Positions 46,857 through 57,563 of a stretch of DNA of 64,000 bases are shown here, piece by piece (within the stretch, counting starts at the first letter, position 1; every line of letters begins with the position of its first letter). A program made the translations under genes and the position numbers. Origin of the DNA: Iris pallida (lineage: Eukaryota > Streptophyta > Magnoliopsida > Asparagales > Iridaceae); assembly GCA_029216955.1 (NCBI GenBank), contig JANAVB010002199.1, forward strand, positions 15,850,956 through 15,914,955, given 5' to 3'. The notes under the pieces were generated by a model. The model ran no database searches, was not told the origin of the DNA, and saw only the letters and a list, made by a program, of their open reading frames with translations.

Positions 46857-49299
46857 ACGACTTTACGTCCTTGGTCTCTTCTTTGGTTCGTTTCAAATCA
46901 AAGTTGCATCGATGATTGACCAAAGTTGCTTCCGTGATCACTCAACGTTGCTTCCGCGATTAAATCAAAGATTGCTTCCGCGATTATGTTGTTGTTGTTC
47001 TGTAATCATCCTATATTGTTCGTGTCTGAAAGATTATTGACCCTCTTGGCTGCTCACTGGATGTTCCATACAATAAGTCTATATACATTGTGATGCCCCT
47101 GAAAGAATGATTGTTGTTGGTTGGACACAAATAACCCAACAATGACTCGATGCCATAGTATGCTATATTATGAATGCTGTTAGAAATGTGGGAATATAGA
47201 AAAGTGACTGGGTATGCTGTAACAAGTTGAGAATTGCATGTGATGGGGAAGGATTTGGGAATGAATAATTGATGGATGAGTTCAGCAGAACTACTGAGTT
47301 GACTCATATGTGCTCATTAGTACTTTCGAGACCCTAAGAATGTTGGCTTATGATATTGAGACACCGAGATGTTGGCTAAGTGTTGTGATCATCATAGATC
47401 ATGAATGTCCGGAATAGATTGAGTTGGTATTGTTTAAGGATGGCTTCGTTTCTGAGTGGTATATTGCCTCTACCACCTCATAACGAGATGTATGTTGACC
47501 TTTCCATAGAATAGCAATAGGACTATCTGTGGGTACTGGGTAGTGCCAAGACTTAGCTGGGAGTCATGTATTATTGCTAGATGACTCGAGTGTCCCCTGA
47601 CGGTGATGTTATATTGAGTAGCGAGATTGGAAGAATTTGTAACCAGTGGCTTGGTTAGAAATTGTTTAGTCGAGTGATGACTCGGACTAGTAAGACAGTT
47701 AGAATGCTATGGGTAAATAGACTTGGATAGAGAATATTGTGGCTTAGAACATCTGAATGTTGACTTCGATTGGTTGAATGTAAATCAAATGTGGCTAATA
47801 CAAAGTTGGTTGCCAAGCTGAAAGTTTGAAAATATTATCGGTGAATCAAAGGAATATTAGAGATTTGTGCCTTGACCCTAAGGTGTAATAGATGTTAACC
47901 CATCTAGATCACCAAAGGATAGTCGTTGCCTATGTGCATGTATGCTGAGAAATTGAATTACACTAGAAAAATAACAAGTAGTGACTCTGAATACTGTTGT
48001 TGCCTAGAGGATGGTTAAGTGATACATAAATTGTCGGATTGAATGGATGAACTATTTGACCATTGCTGCATGAGACTTAAGAATGCTCGTAAGATAGTTT
48101 GATGATTGAGAAACGAATAGGATGGAGAAATTTCAAACGTATTGGATAATGTCGGTATAGGTCATTGTTGGTTGGAATATAGATTGTTGGCTTATGACTT
48201 AGTGGTGTGACTTCGTCATACAGACCGAATAGTATGATTCTATAGTCCTGTTGAGACTAACGGAATCGATGACCCTTGAATAGTTAGCCTTGGCTTATGG
48301 GTTTGTGTGAGTATAAAGGAATTGGAATAGAAATTGAATCGTTGGGAATTTACTTGATGGATTATTGGAACGATGAGAATCGTATGTCGGATTGGGAATT
48401 GACCGTAATGTTGATAGATCGATCTTAGTCGATCGTTGGGTAAGTCTAGAGTGAGCCTCTGTGGGAATTAGTTCCTTGAGGAAGACACTAGATAGATAGA
48501 CTTGACCCTAGAAACTGTGGGCTGCATGACCAATTGTTGGCATAACCAACAATGGCGATTAGTTATTCAGACTGAGTTAAAACCCATAGGTTTGGGTAGA
48601 GTTCCTTAGAACTGTTGGTTGCTTGTTGGCCTTAAGAATAAGAAACTAGTATAACCCTAGTAGCCGTCAACTATAGGGAAGTCACCTGAACGATTAAGTT
48701 TAGCTATCAGTGTAGCTAACCTTAGAGACTGGCTGAATAATAGGTGACTATTGGAGACCCATAGGATGACCTTGTGGTATTGAATGAGAGACAATGATAA
48801 TGAGTATTGACCTAAGGGAATGTATGCTTCAACTTGAGCCTTAAGAGATATTTGACCATTGAGGATTATATGTCGGCCATAAGTGGGAATTGCAATCGTA
48901 AGGTAAGGCTTGAGTGTACCTATAGTCGGGTAGCTAAGTTAACCTTGACTGTTGCACAGAATTATACCCTGATTCGGGTAATCGATAGTGGGTGACTTCG
49001 GATTGTGTCTTATAGAAAAGATGAGTTGCCTCGGTGAAAAATATTATTGGATTTGGGAAGGAATATGATTGCATGTTGTGAACTCTTGATATAGTTGGCT
49101 CTAAGTTAGACCCTTGATCGAATGTTAGAAATGTTATGCTTGGGTATAGAGTTTAACCAAGTTGTCCCTGATATTAAGTATTGTAGCCTGGAAGATAGTG
49201 ATTGTGGCAAAATGAATAAAGCAATAAGTCAAATGAAAGGATGCTAAGTCGGATTTAGAAAAGAGAATTATATTGTGGCTGATCGAATCGCACTAACAT

Positions 49300-49490
49300 G
49301 AAAGTTGGCTGAAGTACATATATTTTGGGGACGCCTAAAATATGTGTATGGATCCAGCCGAAGTGATTGGTTGCGACTGAGATAACATTATGGGAAGAAT
49401 TTATCGTACTAGTACGGAATTTGGCTGAAATGCATATGTTTTGGGGACGCCTAAAATATGTGTATGGATCCAAATGAAGTGATGTATTGC
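49300..49490. repeat. 120-bp direct repeat in NA2
   Basis: TTTTGGGGACGCCTAAAATA with flanking GGCTGAA.T.CATAT and TGTGTATGGATCC occurs at about 49322 and 49440. Confidence 0.8.
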
Positions 49491-49741
49491 GACCAAGATA
49501 GAATGTAAGAGAAATGTTGGCGAATCAAAGAGAAGTTACAAGTAATTGAAAAAGAGATAGACAGATCGAATCGTTGATGGATTTAAATAGTACAGTTGGA
49601 TAGCTATTTTGAGATGACCGAGTGTGCTGAAATGAATATTGAATTGAAGCTGAATGAATGACTCGTTGTGACTAAGTGAATCTAGTAGAAGAGTTGTTTC
49701 CTTAAGTTTCGAGGACGAAACTTTTTCTGAGTGGTATATTA

Positions 49742-51925
49742 TGTAATGCCCCGCTCCGTACGAGGCATTTGGTTGGCTTATTGGATGGGATCAGAATATT
49801 GGACCGTGACTTATGTTGGGAATGAGAAGAATTGAGACGGATGCAGTCTCTCTTAGCTGGCTAGACGGAATGGATATTGGAACGTAGCTCGCTGGTGGAG
49901 CTACGCTTCGTAGAATTTTGGGTGAGTGGAACTGTCCTTCCTCCTCCTTACTCCTTCATGCTTAATAGATGAAGTATTGAAATGCTATGAACTGCCCCTA
50001 AATGTCCCATATGTTAGTTGCTGAATAATAAAGATGCTTTTGCTGAGAATTATTGAAATGTACAACACATTGAACTGCTAATGTGACTTGAGGCCTGAGA
50101 ATGAATTGATGACATTGCCCCTTATGCTTAATGCTGCTGAAACGACAAAACACTTGAATAATGAGATGCCTTGTGAATGATAGAATAAGAAATGAAGTGG
50201 CTGTGCTATCGACCTAATGAACTGGATGAAACACTAGAACCATATACTCTCTCTTTAACTGTTGTAAGAATATGAAATGATGCCTGTCCCTTATAAGAAA
50301 TGAATGAATGTTAAGTTCCTCTTAAGAAAGGAATGATATGAGATACGTTGCTATGAAGCAATGAATGAGAAATGATAAAGCTGGGATCGTTGAGATCACC
50401 AAATGAAATGATGGTAATGATGAAATGAATAAGTCATTGAATATGACTAATGATGCACTGTTGCCTTTACTTTCCTTAATATATTTTACCATGCGATTAT
50501 GTTCACAATCGAGTCGGACACGCATTCGTATGGTCATGGACAACTTGTATACAAGGTTTGAGTAATAATTTCCTCGAACGGTTCCTAGGGCCCTGGGGAC
50601 CGATTCGACCTAGGAGGAAATAATGATGAGTGCTATGGGAGCACGGATAAGGCGGGGTGGCATAGAGGCTCGCCACCTACTATGCTGACCGTATTATCTT
50701 AAAATGAAATGAAATGAGAAGAGTCCATATGGTTTAACAACACCAGTGACCATGTAGTCAGGATGCATGCTAATGAATGTTTTGTACAGGCAGAGTAAGT
50801 ATATCAGATAACCTGTATTTGATGCTGGTACGAGAAGTCGGCTATCAGTAAGAAATCACATAATTGTGATATTGTATAAGTTGGTTTAACTTGCCTGCTT
50901 AACATGTTCAATTCATTATGCTAGAAAGATGCCTTGCTATAAATAGTGCTCAAACATAACATCCATGCTAAGTGATGCTTGAAGTGAGAACTGTTAGAAC
51001 ATGTTTAAGATGTTAATGTTAACGATGCCTCAATGATGCCTTTTCATGATAACACCTAGTATGCCTCAATGATGCCTTTGTATGATAACACCAAGAATGA
51101 TAAATGATATGTCCACATGAATGCTACTAAGAATATGTTTACATGCTTCACTCTGATTATTGCCCATGAACTGTAAACTGATGCTAGGCCCCAAATAGAA
51201 AGATCACTCTAATAAATGCATGCTTAAATGATCACTTAAAATGTTGGTTTATGCGAGTGGGTTGGATTCTGCTCGCCAGTACATAGATGATGTGCTGACC
51301 CACATTTTGTGGGCAGGTGCTCGTGCTTGGAATATTCTACACACGAAGATTGGCTTGATTGGTCCTGCGGCATCGAAGATTTGTTGGGCATACAGAAGCT
51401 CTCCTTGTAAAAGATGATGTCTTCTGTTTATAAAGGGCATAATGTATGGAACATTGTAATCAGTTGTATCAGTGAGATTGTGAGCCAAGTCAGTATATCG
51501 AGTGGTAATCCAATGTATCCAAATATCAAATGTAAGCTGTATAGCATTGTTCAGTTGGTTTCCAATTTAAAGTAAGATGTGCTGTAATCATTGTACTTCA
51601 ATACAAGTCTTGTACTCTTCTTCAATTATCAATAAAGAGAATAAAGTTCTACATATCTCTGTGTGGCTTTGAGTTACTCTTTTTCTCCGCTGCTATAAAG
51701 AAGTGATGTACTTCTATTCAATAAGAAAGATTGTCCTCATTAAATTCAATTTATCTGCTTCTGCCGCTGCGATGTGTTCCTATTTGAAGAATAATCGATT
51801 ATGTACCATCTTTGTCTTGTACAAGTGCAATACCAGACTTGTACGGCATCACGCCCAAGCGAGGACGATCGATTCTAAGAGATAAAATATGAAGAATAAA
51901 TGACTCTACGAATCGGGGCGTGACA
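49742..51925 (+). repeat. right LTR of NA2 (3' LTR)
   Basis: Same length as the left LTR. TATAAATAG recurs at 50938-50946. Confidence 0.93.
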
Positions 51926-53068
51926 GAAAGTATGTCGGGTTTGATCCCCAGGTTTGCGGGTGTGTACATCGACATACACTGGGCCTTCCCTTGTGCACAT
52001 CAGATTAATGAATATCGCCGTGAATCCATTCCTATTCCAGTAGAAGCAGTCGATCAACGTTGGAGGCAGTTGTCTATGATTCCTGTGGTAAAGACGGACG
52101 ATGATTTCTTCTCTTTGACACAAGTGAAACTTCTCCACGCAAGGTGATTAGCCTCAGTAGCAGCGGAGCGGCAGTCCATTGAGCTTAAAATCTAAGAAAT
52201 TGTATGTCCGGTCACTACTAGAATGCATGAGCCGACCGTTGTTTTCAATCCTAAAGGCAGGCCTCAAACAAGATTGACTAGTTCACAGAAGAGAAGGCTG
52301 GAGTCAACTAGGAGAGATCCATCATACTTTGAGCATGTTGAACGAAGCTTACAGCAAGCTCCGCCCGCACGGAAGGCCAAGCTTGTCATTCGCCGAAAAA
52401 TAGAGAAAATGGACCTCTCAAGAGAAGATACCGTTGCAAGCCAAACACTGAGTTTGTATATTGATAAATTCTAACCTGAGCTTCGCCGATACATTTGGTC
52501 TATTGTCGATGTCCCCGGTGATGGCCATTGTGGATTCCATGTGCTTGCAAGACATCTTGGTTATGATGTCAAAGACGGATGGAGACAGGTGAGGCAGGAG
52601 CTATACGAGGAGTTAGAGACTCGCCTTCCATTCTACTCCCACCTCCTAGGCAAAGAAACAGTTGAAAGTTTGTGTTAAGTATCCCTTGCACCGACAGTGT
52701 TACCGTTTCAGACCACTACATGTCAGTCCCGTCTGCCGGCTATTTATTTGCCAATAGGTATATGATACCTCTCGTATTTTTCTCGATGGGTATTAGAGAA
52801 ACATTCTTTCCGATGTGCGCTCCTCCGCCGGACCACGGACATTCTATCCTATGTACTATAGGTCAAAGGTGATCACTTCGTCATACTAAAGATGATCGGT
52901 CATTCTCTGATTCCTCTACCTTCAACAGTTTGGTACAAAAGAGCACCGGTCGAAGCCAGAGCTTGGACCACACCTTTCGCTGATCAAATCGACCATTGTA
53001 AGAAGTTGTTAAAGTTTGAGGAGCCAAGAGACTTACCTGCTGACCACTGTGACGTCGAAATCGACTGA

Positions 53069-53296
53069 GTATCAATGTGTTATATGGAGGACCACTTTTG
53101 TATACATTTTGGCATTTTGGTTATAGAGGACCACTTTTGTATACATTAAACTATGAAATATGAAGTCCAATATATGTTTCTTACTTTTATCCATATGTTA
53201 TATGTGTTTTATGTGCTTATCTGGGTGTTATACATGTGTGTTTTGTGTGTTTGGCTGAGTATTATACATGTTTTATATGTGTGCTAAAAACCATCA
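53069..53296 (+). other. 3' untranslated/flanking DNA of the MULE
   Basis: AT-rich. Contains a duplicated TATA(G)GAGGACCACTTTTGTATACAT segment (about 53082 and 53126). No terminal inverted repeat recognised. Confidence 0.45.
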
Positions 53297-53890
53297 GAGG
53301 ACTGCCACAACCAGGGCAGTCCTTCACATGTGTTGGACTGCCCTGGATGTGGTAGTCCTAGCTGAAATGTTCTCCACACCCAGGGCAGTCCTTCACATGT
53401 GTTGGACTGCCCTGGGTGTGGCAGTCCTAGCTGAAATATTCTGTGAAGGACTGCCCTGGGTGTGGCAGTCCTAGATGAAATATTCTATGACTAGATCACA
53501 GAACATTTCGGCTAGGACTGCCACATCCAGGGCAGTCCAACACATGTAAAGGTCTGCCCTGGTTGTGGCAGTCCTAGATGAAATGTTCTGTAACTAGATC
53601 ACAGAACATTTCAGCTAGGACTGCCACACCCAGGGCAGTCTAACACATGTGAAGGACTGCCCTGGTTGTGGCAGTCCTAGATATAATGTTCTGTGATCAA
53701 GTCACAGAACAATTCATCTAGGACTGCCACACCCAGGGCAGTCCTTCACATGTGTTGGACTGCCCTGGGTGTGGCAGTCCTAGCTAAAATATTCTGTGAT
53801 CTAGATCACAGAACATTATATCTAGGACTGCCACACCCAGGGCAGTCCAACACATGTGAAGGACTGCCCTGGGTGTGGCAGTCCTAGATG
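53297..53890. repeat. alternating palindrome array after the MULE-OTU gene
   Basis: Two palindromes alternate. P1 is centred on CACATGTG, with arms CTAGGACTGCC...CCAGGGCAGTCC reading inward from both sides. P2 is centred on TGATCTAGATCA, with arms TTCTGTGA/TCACAGAA. About six P1 units and four P2 units are present, some incomplete (for example near 53440). The whole 0.6 kb could fold into serial hairpins. The half-motif GGACTGCC/GGCAGTCC is the same as in intron 1. Confidence 0.9.
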
Positions 53891-53914
53891 AATAGCCCTG
53901 TACAGAATATTTTA

Positions 53915-53997
53915 ACACAAGTATCCAACACATATCCAACACATATCCAACACAAGTATTTGTTTTACACAAGTATCCAACACATATCCAACACAAG
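53915..53997. repeat. TATCCAACACA tandem repeat
   Basis: About eight copies of (A/G)TATCCAACACA with interruptions, directly abutting the Tat LTR. It may be subterminal sequence of the MULE. Confidence 0.7.
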
Positions 53998-54320
53998 TGT
54001 TTGCCATTAAAATCGTTTGATTGCAAATCTTAATACAAACAGAACAATGTTACAATATAGGACTTAGATGTAGTCCTAGGAGTACACTTTTGTTTAATCT
54101 GGGTCCTAAGTGCCAATGGAGCGAGTGGTAATGCGTTGACTCCGTTGACGGGCTGACGACGGTTATCGGTTCTCTGAAGGTGTAGATTGCTCTGGGTGCT
54201 AGAGCTGGCTGAGAGGAGGAAGACGTTGAGTGTCTGTATCTGCCTCTCTGATGATCTCTGTCTGGATTGTTCGTATGTATGTCTCTGTGTGTGTATATGT
54301 GTAAGGAGGGGATGATTCTT

Positions 54321-54329
54321 CTATTTATA
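54321..54329 (-). promoter_or_regulatory. sense TATA box in the Tat LTR
   Basis: The minus strand reads TATAAATAG, followed by a CA-rich leader. The right LTR copy (about 63776-63784) reads TATAAATGG. Confidence 0.65.
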
Positions 54330-55313
54330 GCTGGGCAGGTTGGCTGCTCTTACGCGCATATGTAGGATGCGCCGGTGCGTGGGGACGCCACGTGGAGATT
54401 GCTGAGGGAGGCGCATGGATGATGCGCCCTACTCGCAGAGTTGAATTCTTCATACTGCTGTTGTGAGTCGGCACGTAGCAGAGGAGAAGATCTTTCTGTT
54501 GCTGAGATCTTGGATGAGTTGAGTCAAAGGACACGTGTCGTCGACCCATGGCTCGAAGATCTCTGATTTGGTGGGGGGATGATTTGGTGGGATGCGCCTT
54601 GGATTGGGCGCATGATGAGATTTTGGCTCATGACCTTTAGGAGTCACGAGCCGTTCTGGGCGCATGGCTTTTGAGGCACATGCGAGCGACTTTCCTTCTG
54701 TCTGTCGGGATCAGAGATCAGTCTGGGGCGCATGGCTTTTGAGGCGCATGCAAAGCTTCAACTGGAGACTCTTCTTCTGTCTTTAGGGATCAGTGAAGGG
54801 TTCTGAGGCGCATGACTTTTGAGGCGCATGCGGGTTTGGGCGCATGGCCGTGGAGGCGCACGCGGGTGGTCGAGTGGCCACGTGGCAGTAGCCGTCGAGA
54901 TAGAGTCATGATGATGCTGACGTTGTGGACGCTTCGTTTTCTGCAAAAGCTGTCAGCCGTTCAGACTTGGGAAGGCGTGCTGCCAACTCTGTCAGTTCAG
55001 CATTTAATGTTGGAGACATTCGATGGACAGCTGAGTGGGCGCGTCGGTTGATGTTCCACTAGGCGTATGGGGACGTATGGGGGCGCATCCCCTTTGATGC
55101 GCTCGGTACAGGGCGCATCTGTCTGAGAGGTGTGATGCGCTGACCAGCCGGCGCATCCGACACGTCTTTGATGATGCGGCTGTTTTGCTTCTCGAGTGCT
55201 TTTAATAGCCGCTTGGCTGAAGTCGAGGCGTCTGGTTCATCCATTTAATGTGAGTTCATTGTACGGAATTCAGAGAGCCATCCACTTGGCGTATGGGTTT
55301 GATCTGCCCGGCC

Positions 55314-55322
55314 TATAAATAG
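55314..55322 (+). promoter_or_regulatory. antisense TATA box in the Tat LTR
   Basis: TATAAATAG on the plus strand, about 30 bp before a CT-rich leader-like stretch and about 1.1 kb before the antisense ORF. It points towards that ORF. Confidence 0.5.
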
Positions 55323-55369
55323 TGGCATGGAGAGAAGGTTGGCCTCTCATTCCCTCATGTCTTTCCAAT

Positions 55370-55762
55370 ATGAACTCAGGTTCTCGGGTGCATTCTGTTG
55401 ACGAAGTGCTCCCGAGGGTGAAGATGAGACGCCATGTTGTCATTGATGCTCTTGAAGGTGACTGTTACATCCAAAAGACGGAGTCGAAGGCTTCTGAGGC
55501 AGGCGGAAGGTGCCTGTTGCATCCAAAGATGGGGATGCGCGGGCCTTGTCTCCGTTGTTCCGGAAGAGCCGTAGATCGGAATGGCGGTGCTAGGCTCTCT
55601 CTTCCTTCAAAGTGGGTGTCGCCCACTCTGATTGTGTTGAAAGCTGTATTTCACCGTGATTTCGATCACGGTCTTCCTTGGCCTTTGGAGGCTCTTTCGA
55701 AGCCTCCCCTGGCCACAGATTTGCGGTGCTCTTCTCTTCCTTCGTTCCAGCCAGAGGGTTAA
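55370..55762 (+). CDS. possible ORF in the antisense transcript of the Tat LTR
   Basis: 131 codons from an ATG 48 bases after the antisense TATA box. No domain is recognised and it could be fortuitous. A strong splice-donor-like CAG|GTGAGC follows at 55791 and another near 55830, so the region may instead serve as leader exon and intron for the antisense ORF at 56404. Confidence 0.25.
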   Translation: MNSGSRVHSVDEVLPRVKMRRHVVIDALEGDCYIQKTESKASEAGGRCLLHPKMGMRGPCLRCSGRAVDRNGGARLSLPSKWVSPTLIVLKAVFHRDFDHGLPWPLEALSKPPLATDLRCSSLPSFQPEG

Positions 55763-56256
55763 ATGCTTTGTGTATCGAAGCATTTATCAGGTGAGCCTGG
55801 CCGGAAGAGCGGCACACTCCTGCTCGGCCAGGTGAGCCTGGTTGGAAGAGTAGCACATAACTGGGCTGCTGAAGGGATGCACATAACTGAGCTGGATGCA
55901 CATAACTGAGCTGCTGAAGAGATGGCGGGATGCGCCTGGATGGAGGCGCATAATATCTGCTGCGCCTCACTGGTGGCGCATGGTGACTGCTGCGCCTATC
56001 TGGAGACGCATGGTGGCCGCTGCGCCTATCTGAAGGCGCATGGTGGCCGCTGGCTGTAGACTTAGGATCTTTCCTTTGTAGAAATTCTCCTTTGTACAAC
56101 CTTTTCTAGACATGTAATAGACTTTTATATATAATAAAAAGTCCTTCTTCAAATGTCTATACTTATTGACTTTGCTGTGAAGTGTTCTGTGCGAGTTCTG
56201 GCGCATGTAGTGTCTGGTGCATGGTCTTTCTGGTTGTGAAATTCCATGCTTCTACA

Positions 56257-56271
56257 AGACCCCCTTCAAAG
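56257..56271 (-). other. polypurine tract of the Tat element
   Basis: The minus strand reads CTTTGAAGGGGGTCT immediately before the LTR start TGTAGAAGCATGG. Confidence 0.85.
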
Positions 56272-56403
56272 TTTTCAAAACTTTTGAATAAGTTTTAGAA
56301 TACTTTGAATAAGAAGCATGGCGATCAGGGCGCATGACTGTTGGGGGTAGAAGAGGTGGCCGTTGACGTCGGTGGTTCCTCCGGGCTTGAGAAGGACGAG
56401 GGT

Positions 56404-57354
56404 ATGGAACCCTCTGTTGCCCCTCCTACTTGGGGTACTATTTCGATGCCTGTGCGGGCTTCCTCTGTTCCTTCGGCTCCTCGGGCTAGCAGTCCAGCCC
56501 CCGTTGATGAAGAGCCCATTGATACTGAGGTTCAAGCCTCGCAGGTTGAGGTTGGCGGATCTTCTTTCGGTCCGCAAACTGCAGTAGCTCCTCCAACTCC
56601 TGCTATGACGCCGCAGGTCCTGGCGGATGCAGACGAGTATGTGAAATTCCTCATCGAGGGGGTATACAAAATGCTGCAGAAGGGTGTATCTGCTGTGATG
56701 GATGCCAATGGAAGCTTTGCAACGGTAAGAACTTTGGCAATGCCCTGTATCGAGCTGATTCGCGTTCACCAAGGCCACGACCATATGGCCAAAATTCTGG
56801 AGGCTTCTGTGATCGAGCTGGACGAGCGACTTGCGAAACTTCAGCGCATCCAGCGAAACGACCTCTCCGTCCTGATAGATGCGGAGAAGGGGAAGCTGAT
56901 TGCCGAGATCGAGTCTTCATACCAGGCCACTGTGGGCCTTTAGAAGCGCAAGGTGGCTGAGACTGAGGCTGCGGTAGAGCAGTTGTCTCAGTCCATGAAG
57001 ACGACGGTGGAAACTCGAGCTGCATTGGATGCTAATATTGCGGAGATCGACACCCAGATGCGCCGCCTTGAGGACCAACGGGGCCGACTTCAGTTAGACG
57101 CCGAGCGTGTCCGGGCTGAACACGCAGCATTCCAGAAGGAAGAAGCGACTTTTACTCAGCGGACTCTTGCCTTGGCGCAGCAGCGACAACAGCTTGATGC
57201 GAAGCATGAGAGCGATACTTTCGCTGGGGCTGTTGAATTGATGCGTCAAGAAGCTGAGCGACGAGTCCTGGCGACTGTGGAGGCCCGTACAGCCGACCTA
57301 AGGCTTCGAGTCAGGGAGCTCTCAGCCCACCCTGGGGAGGTTCAGGGATTGTAG
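56404..57354 (+). CDS. antisense additional ORF (aORF) of the Tat element, one in-frame TAG
   Basis: The plus-strand frame is open from upstream of the first ATG (56404) to TAG at 56941-56943, then continues in the same frame to TAG 57352-57354, about 316 codons. The N-terminal part is Pro/Ser/Val-rich and low-complexity. From about 56620 it is largely helical with heptad-like patterns (ADEYVKFLIEGVYKMLQ, IELDERLAKLQRIQ), and the second half is a strong coiled coil rich in E, Q, R and L (TQMRRLEDQRGRLQLDAERV). It lies between integrase and the 3' LTR, opposite to gag-pol, the position known for antisense ORFs in Tat elements such as Grande. AATAAA follows at 57431. Function unknown. The TAG may be a mutation, an error, or an intron border. 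Confidence 0.7.
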
Positions 57355-57430
57355 CTTTTTCTCTTTTTTATGCTCTTTTGCAACCCTTTGCTAAGGGATA
57401 ATGTAGCCTTTTGTACTCTCTATTTCAGAA

Positions 57431-57436
57431 AATAAA
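57431..57436 (+). terminator. poly(A) signal after the antisense ORF
   Basis: AATAAA lies 77 bases after the ORF stop, in T-rich plant 3'-UTR-like DNA. Confidence 0.5.
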
Positions 57437-57563
57437 GAAGTACGCAACCTTTTGTGATGTGTTCATTTTTGTTATTATGAACTTGATGATTTGTGTGGAC
57501 CTATTATCTTTTGCGCACCTTGGTTTTTAGGCACAGATAATAAGTTTGAAGGAACCAATATTG

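Larger units (their letters stand above)
46842..49741. other. internal region of NA2, no coding capacity
   Basis: 2900 bp with frequent stops in all frames. It has the PBS at its start, a direct duplication of about 120 bp near 49300-49490, and a TCTGAGTGGTATATT segment present both at about 47453 and directly before the 3' LTR (49727). Confidence 0.85.
44658..51925 (+). mobile_element. non-autonomous LTR retrotransposon NA2 in the MULE coding exon
   Basis: LTRs 44658-46841 and 49742-51925, both 2184 bp, begin TGTAAT and end GGGGCGTGACA. Target duplication GAAAG (44653-44657 and 51926-51930). The 2.9-kb internal region has no gag-pol. An exact PBS follows the 5' LTR. Opposite orientation to NA1, but it shares internal motifs and terminal sequences with it. 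LTRs differ at roughly two dozen positions by eye, so its age is similar to NA1. Confidence 0.94.
35752..53068 (+). pseudogene. MULE transposase fused to an OTU cysteine protease (split pseudogene)
   Basis: Exon 1 (35752-35835) starts MEQPGPSNAG and ends at V|GTAACT. Exon 2 begins after TTGTAG at 36091. In order: a FAR1/WRKY-GCM1-like zinc-binding domain (GCERGG, RKCGCPF, GTHNHE; 36120-36470); the MULE transposase with Asp in DCTYKTN (about 43864), Asp in TDREY (44053) and Glu in NRVEG (44418); a SWIM finger (CGC...PCAH, about 51948-51990); and an OTU protease with VPGDGHCGF (Cys codon 52529) and GDHFVILK (His codon 52874). The frame ends at TGA 53066-53068. Removing each LTR element with one duplication copy keeps the frame. 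Defects: frameshifts near 43940, 44230 and 51970; stops at 44484, 44652, 52472 and 52676, with the frame lost between about 52676 and 52860. In the family the transposase moves the element. The role of the OTU part is unknown. Confidence 0.85.
35360..53997 (+). mobile_element. Mutator-like element coding for a MULE-OTU protein, with nested insertions
   Basis: The unit holds a TATA box, exon 1, an intron, a long coding exon and a palindromic 3' tract. Two LTR retrotransposons (36490-43529 and 44658-51925) interrupt it. The left border is uncertain: two direct copies of ACTAGGGGGCAGCCC lie at 35387 and 35446. The right terminal inverted repeat was not found before the Tat element begins at 53998 and may lie beyond the window. 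Borders are therefore approximate; the identity rests on the coding domains. Confidence 0.6.
53998..56256 (-). repeat. left LTR of the Tat element (3' LTR)
   Basis: About 2259 bp. The start is set by identity to 63453 onward. The end is set by CTACA directly before a perfect polypurine tract. GCGCAT/ATGCGC hexamers recur throughout, including TTTTGAGGCGCATG units at 54670-54850 and tandem TGCGCCTATCTG...CGCATGGTGGCCGC units at 55930-56050. Promoter-like motifs occur on both strands. Confidence 0.85.

Noticed and set aside
53297..53890. CRISPR-like look of regularly repeated palindromes
   Set aside because: Repeats are contiguous alternating palindromes with no unique spacers, and the DNA is plainly plant nuclear.
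55590..56099. 169-codon minus-strand ORF with repeated HHAPPDRRS-like units
   Set aside because: Generated by the GCGCAT-containing tandem repeats of the Tat LTR.
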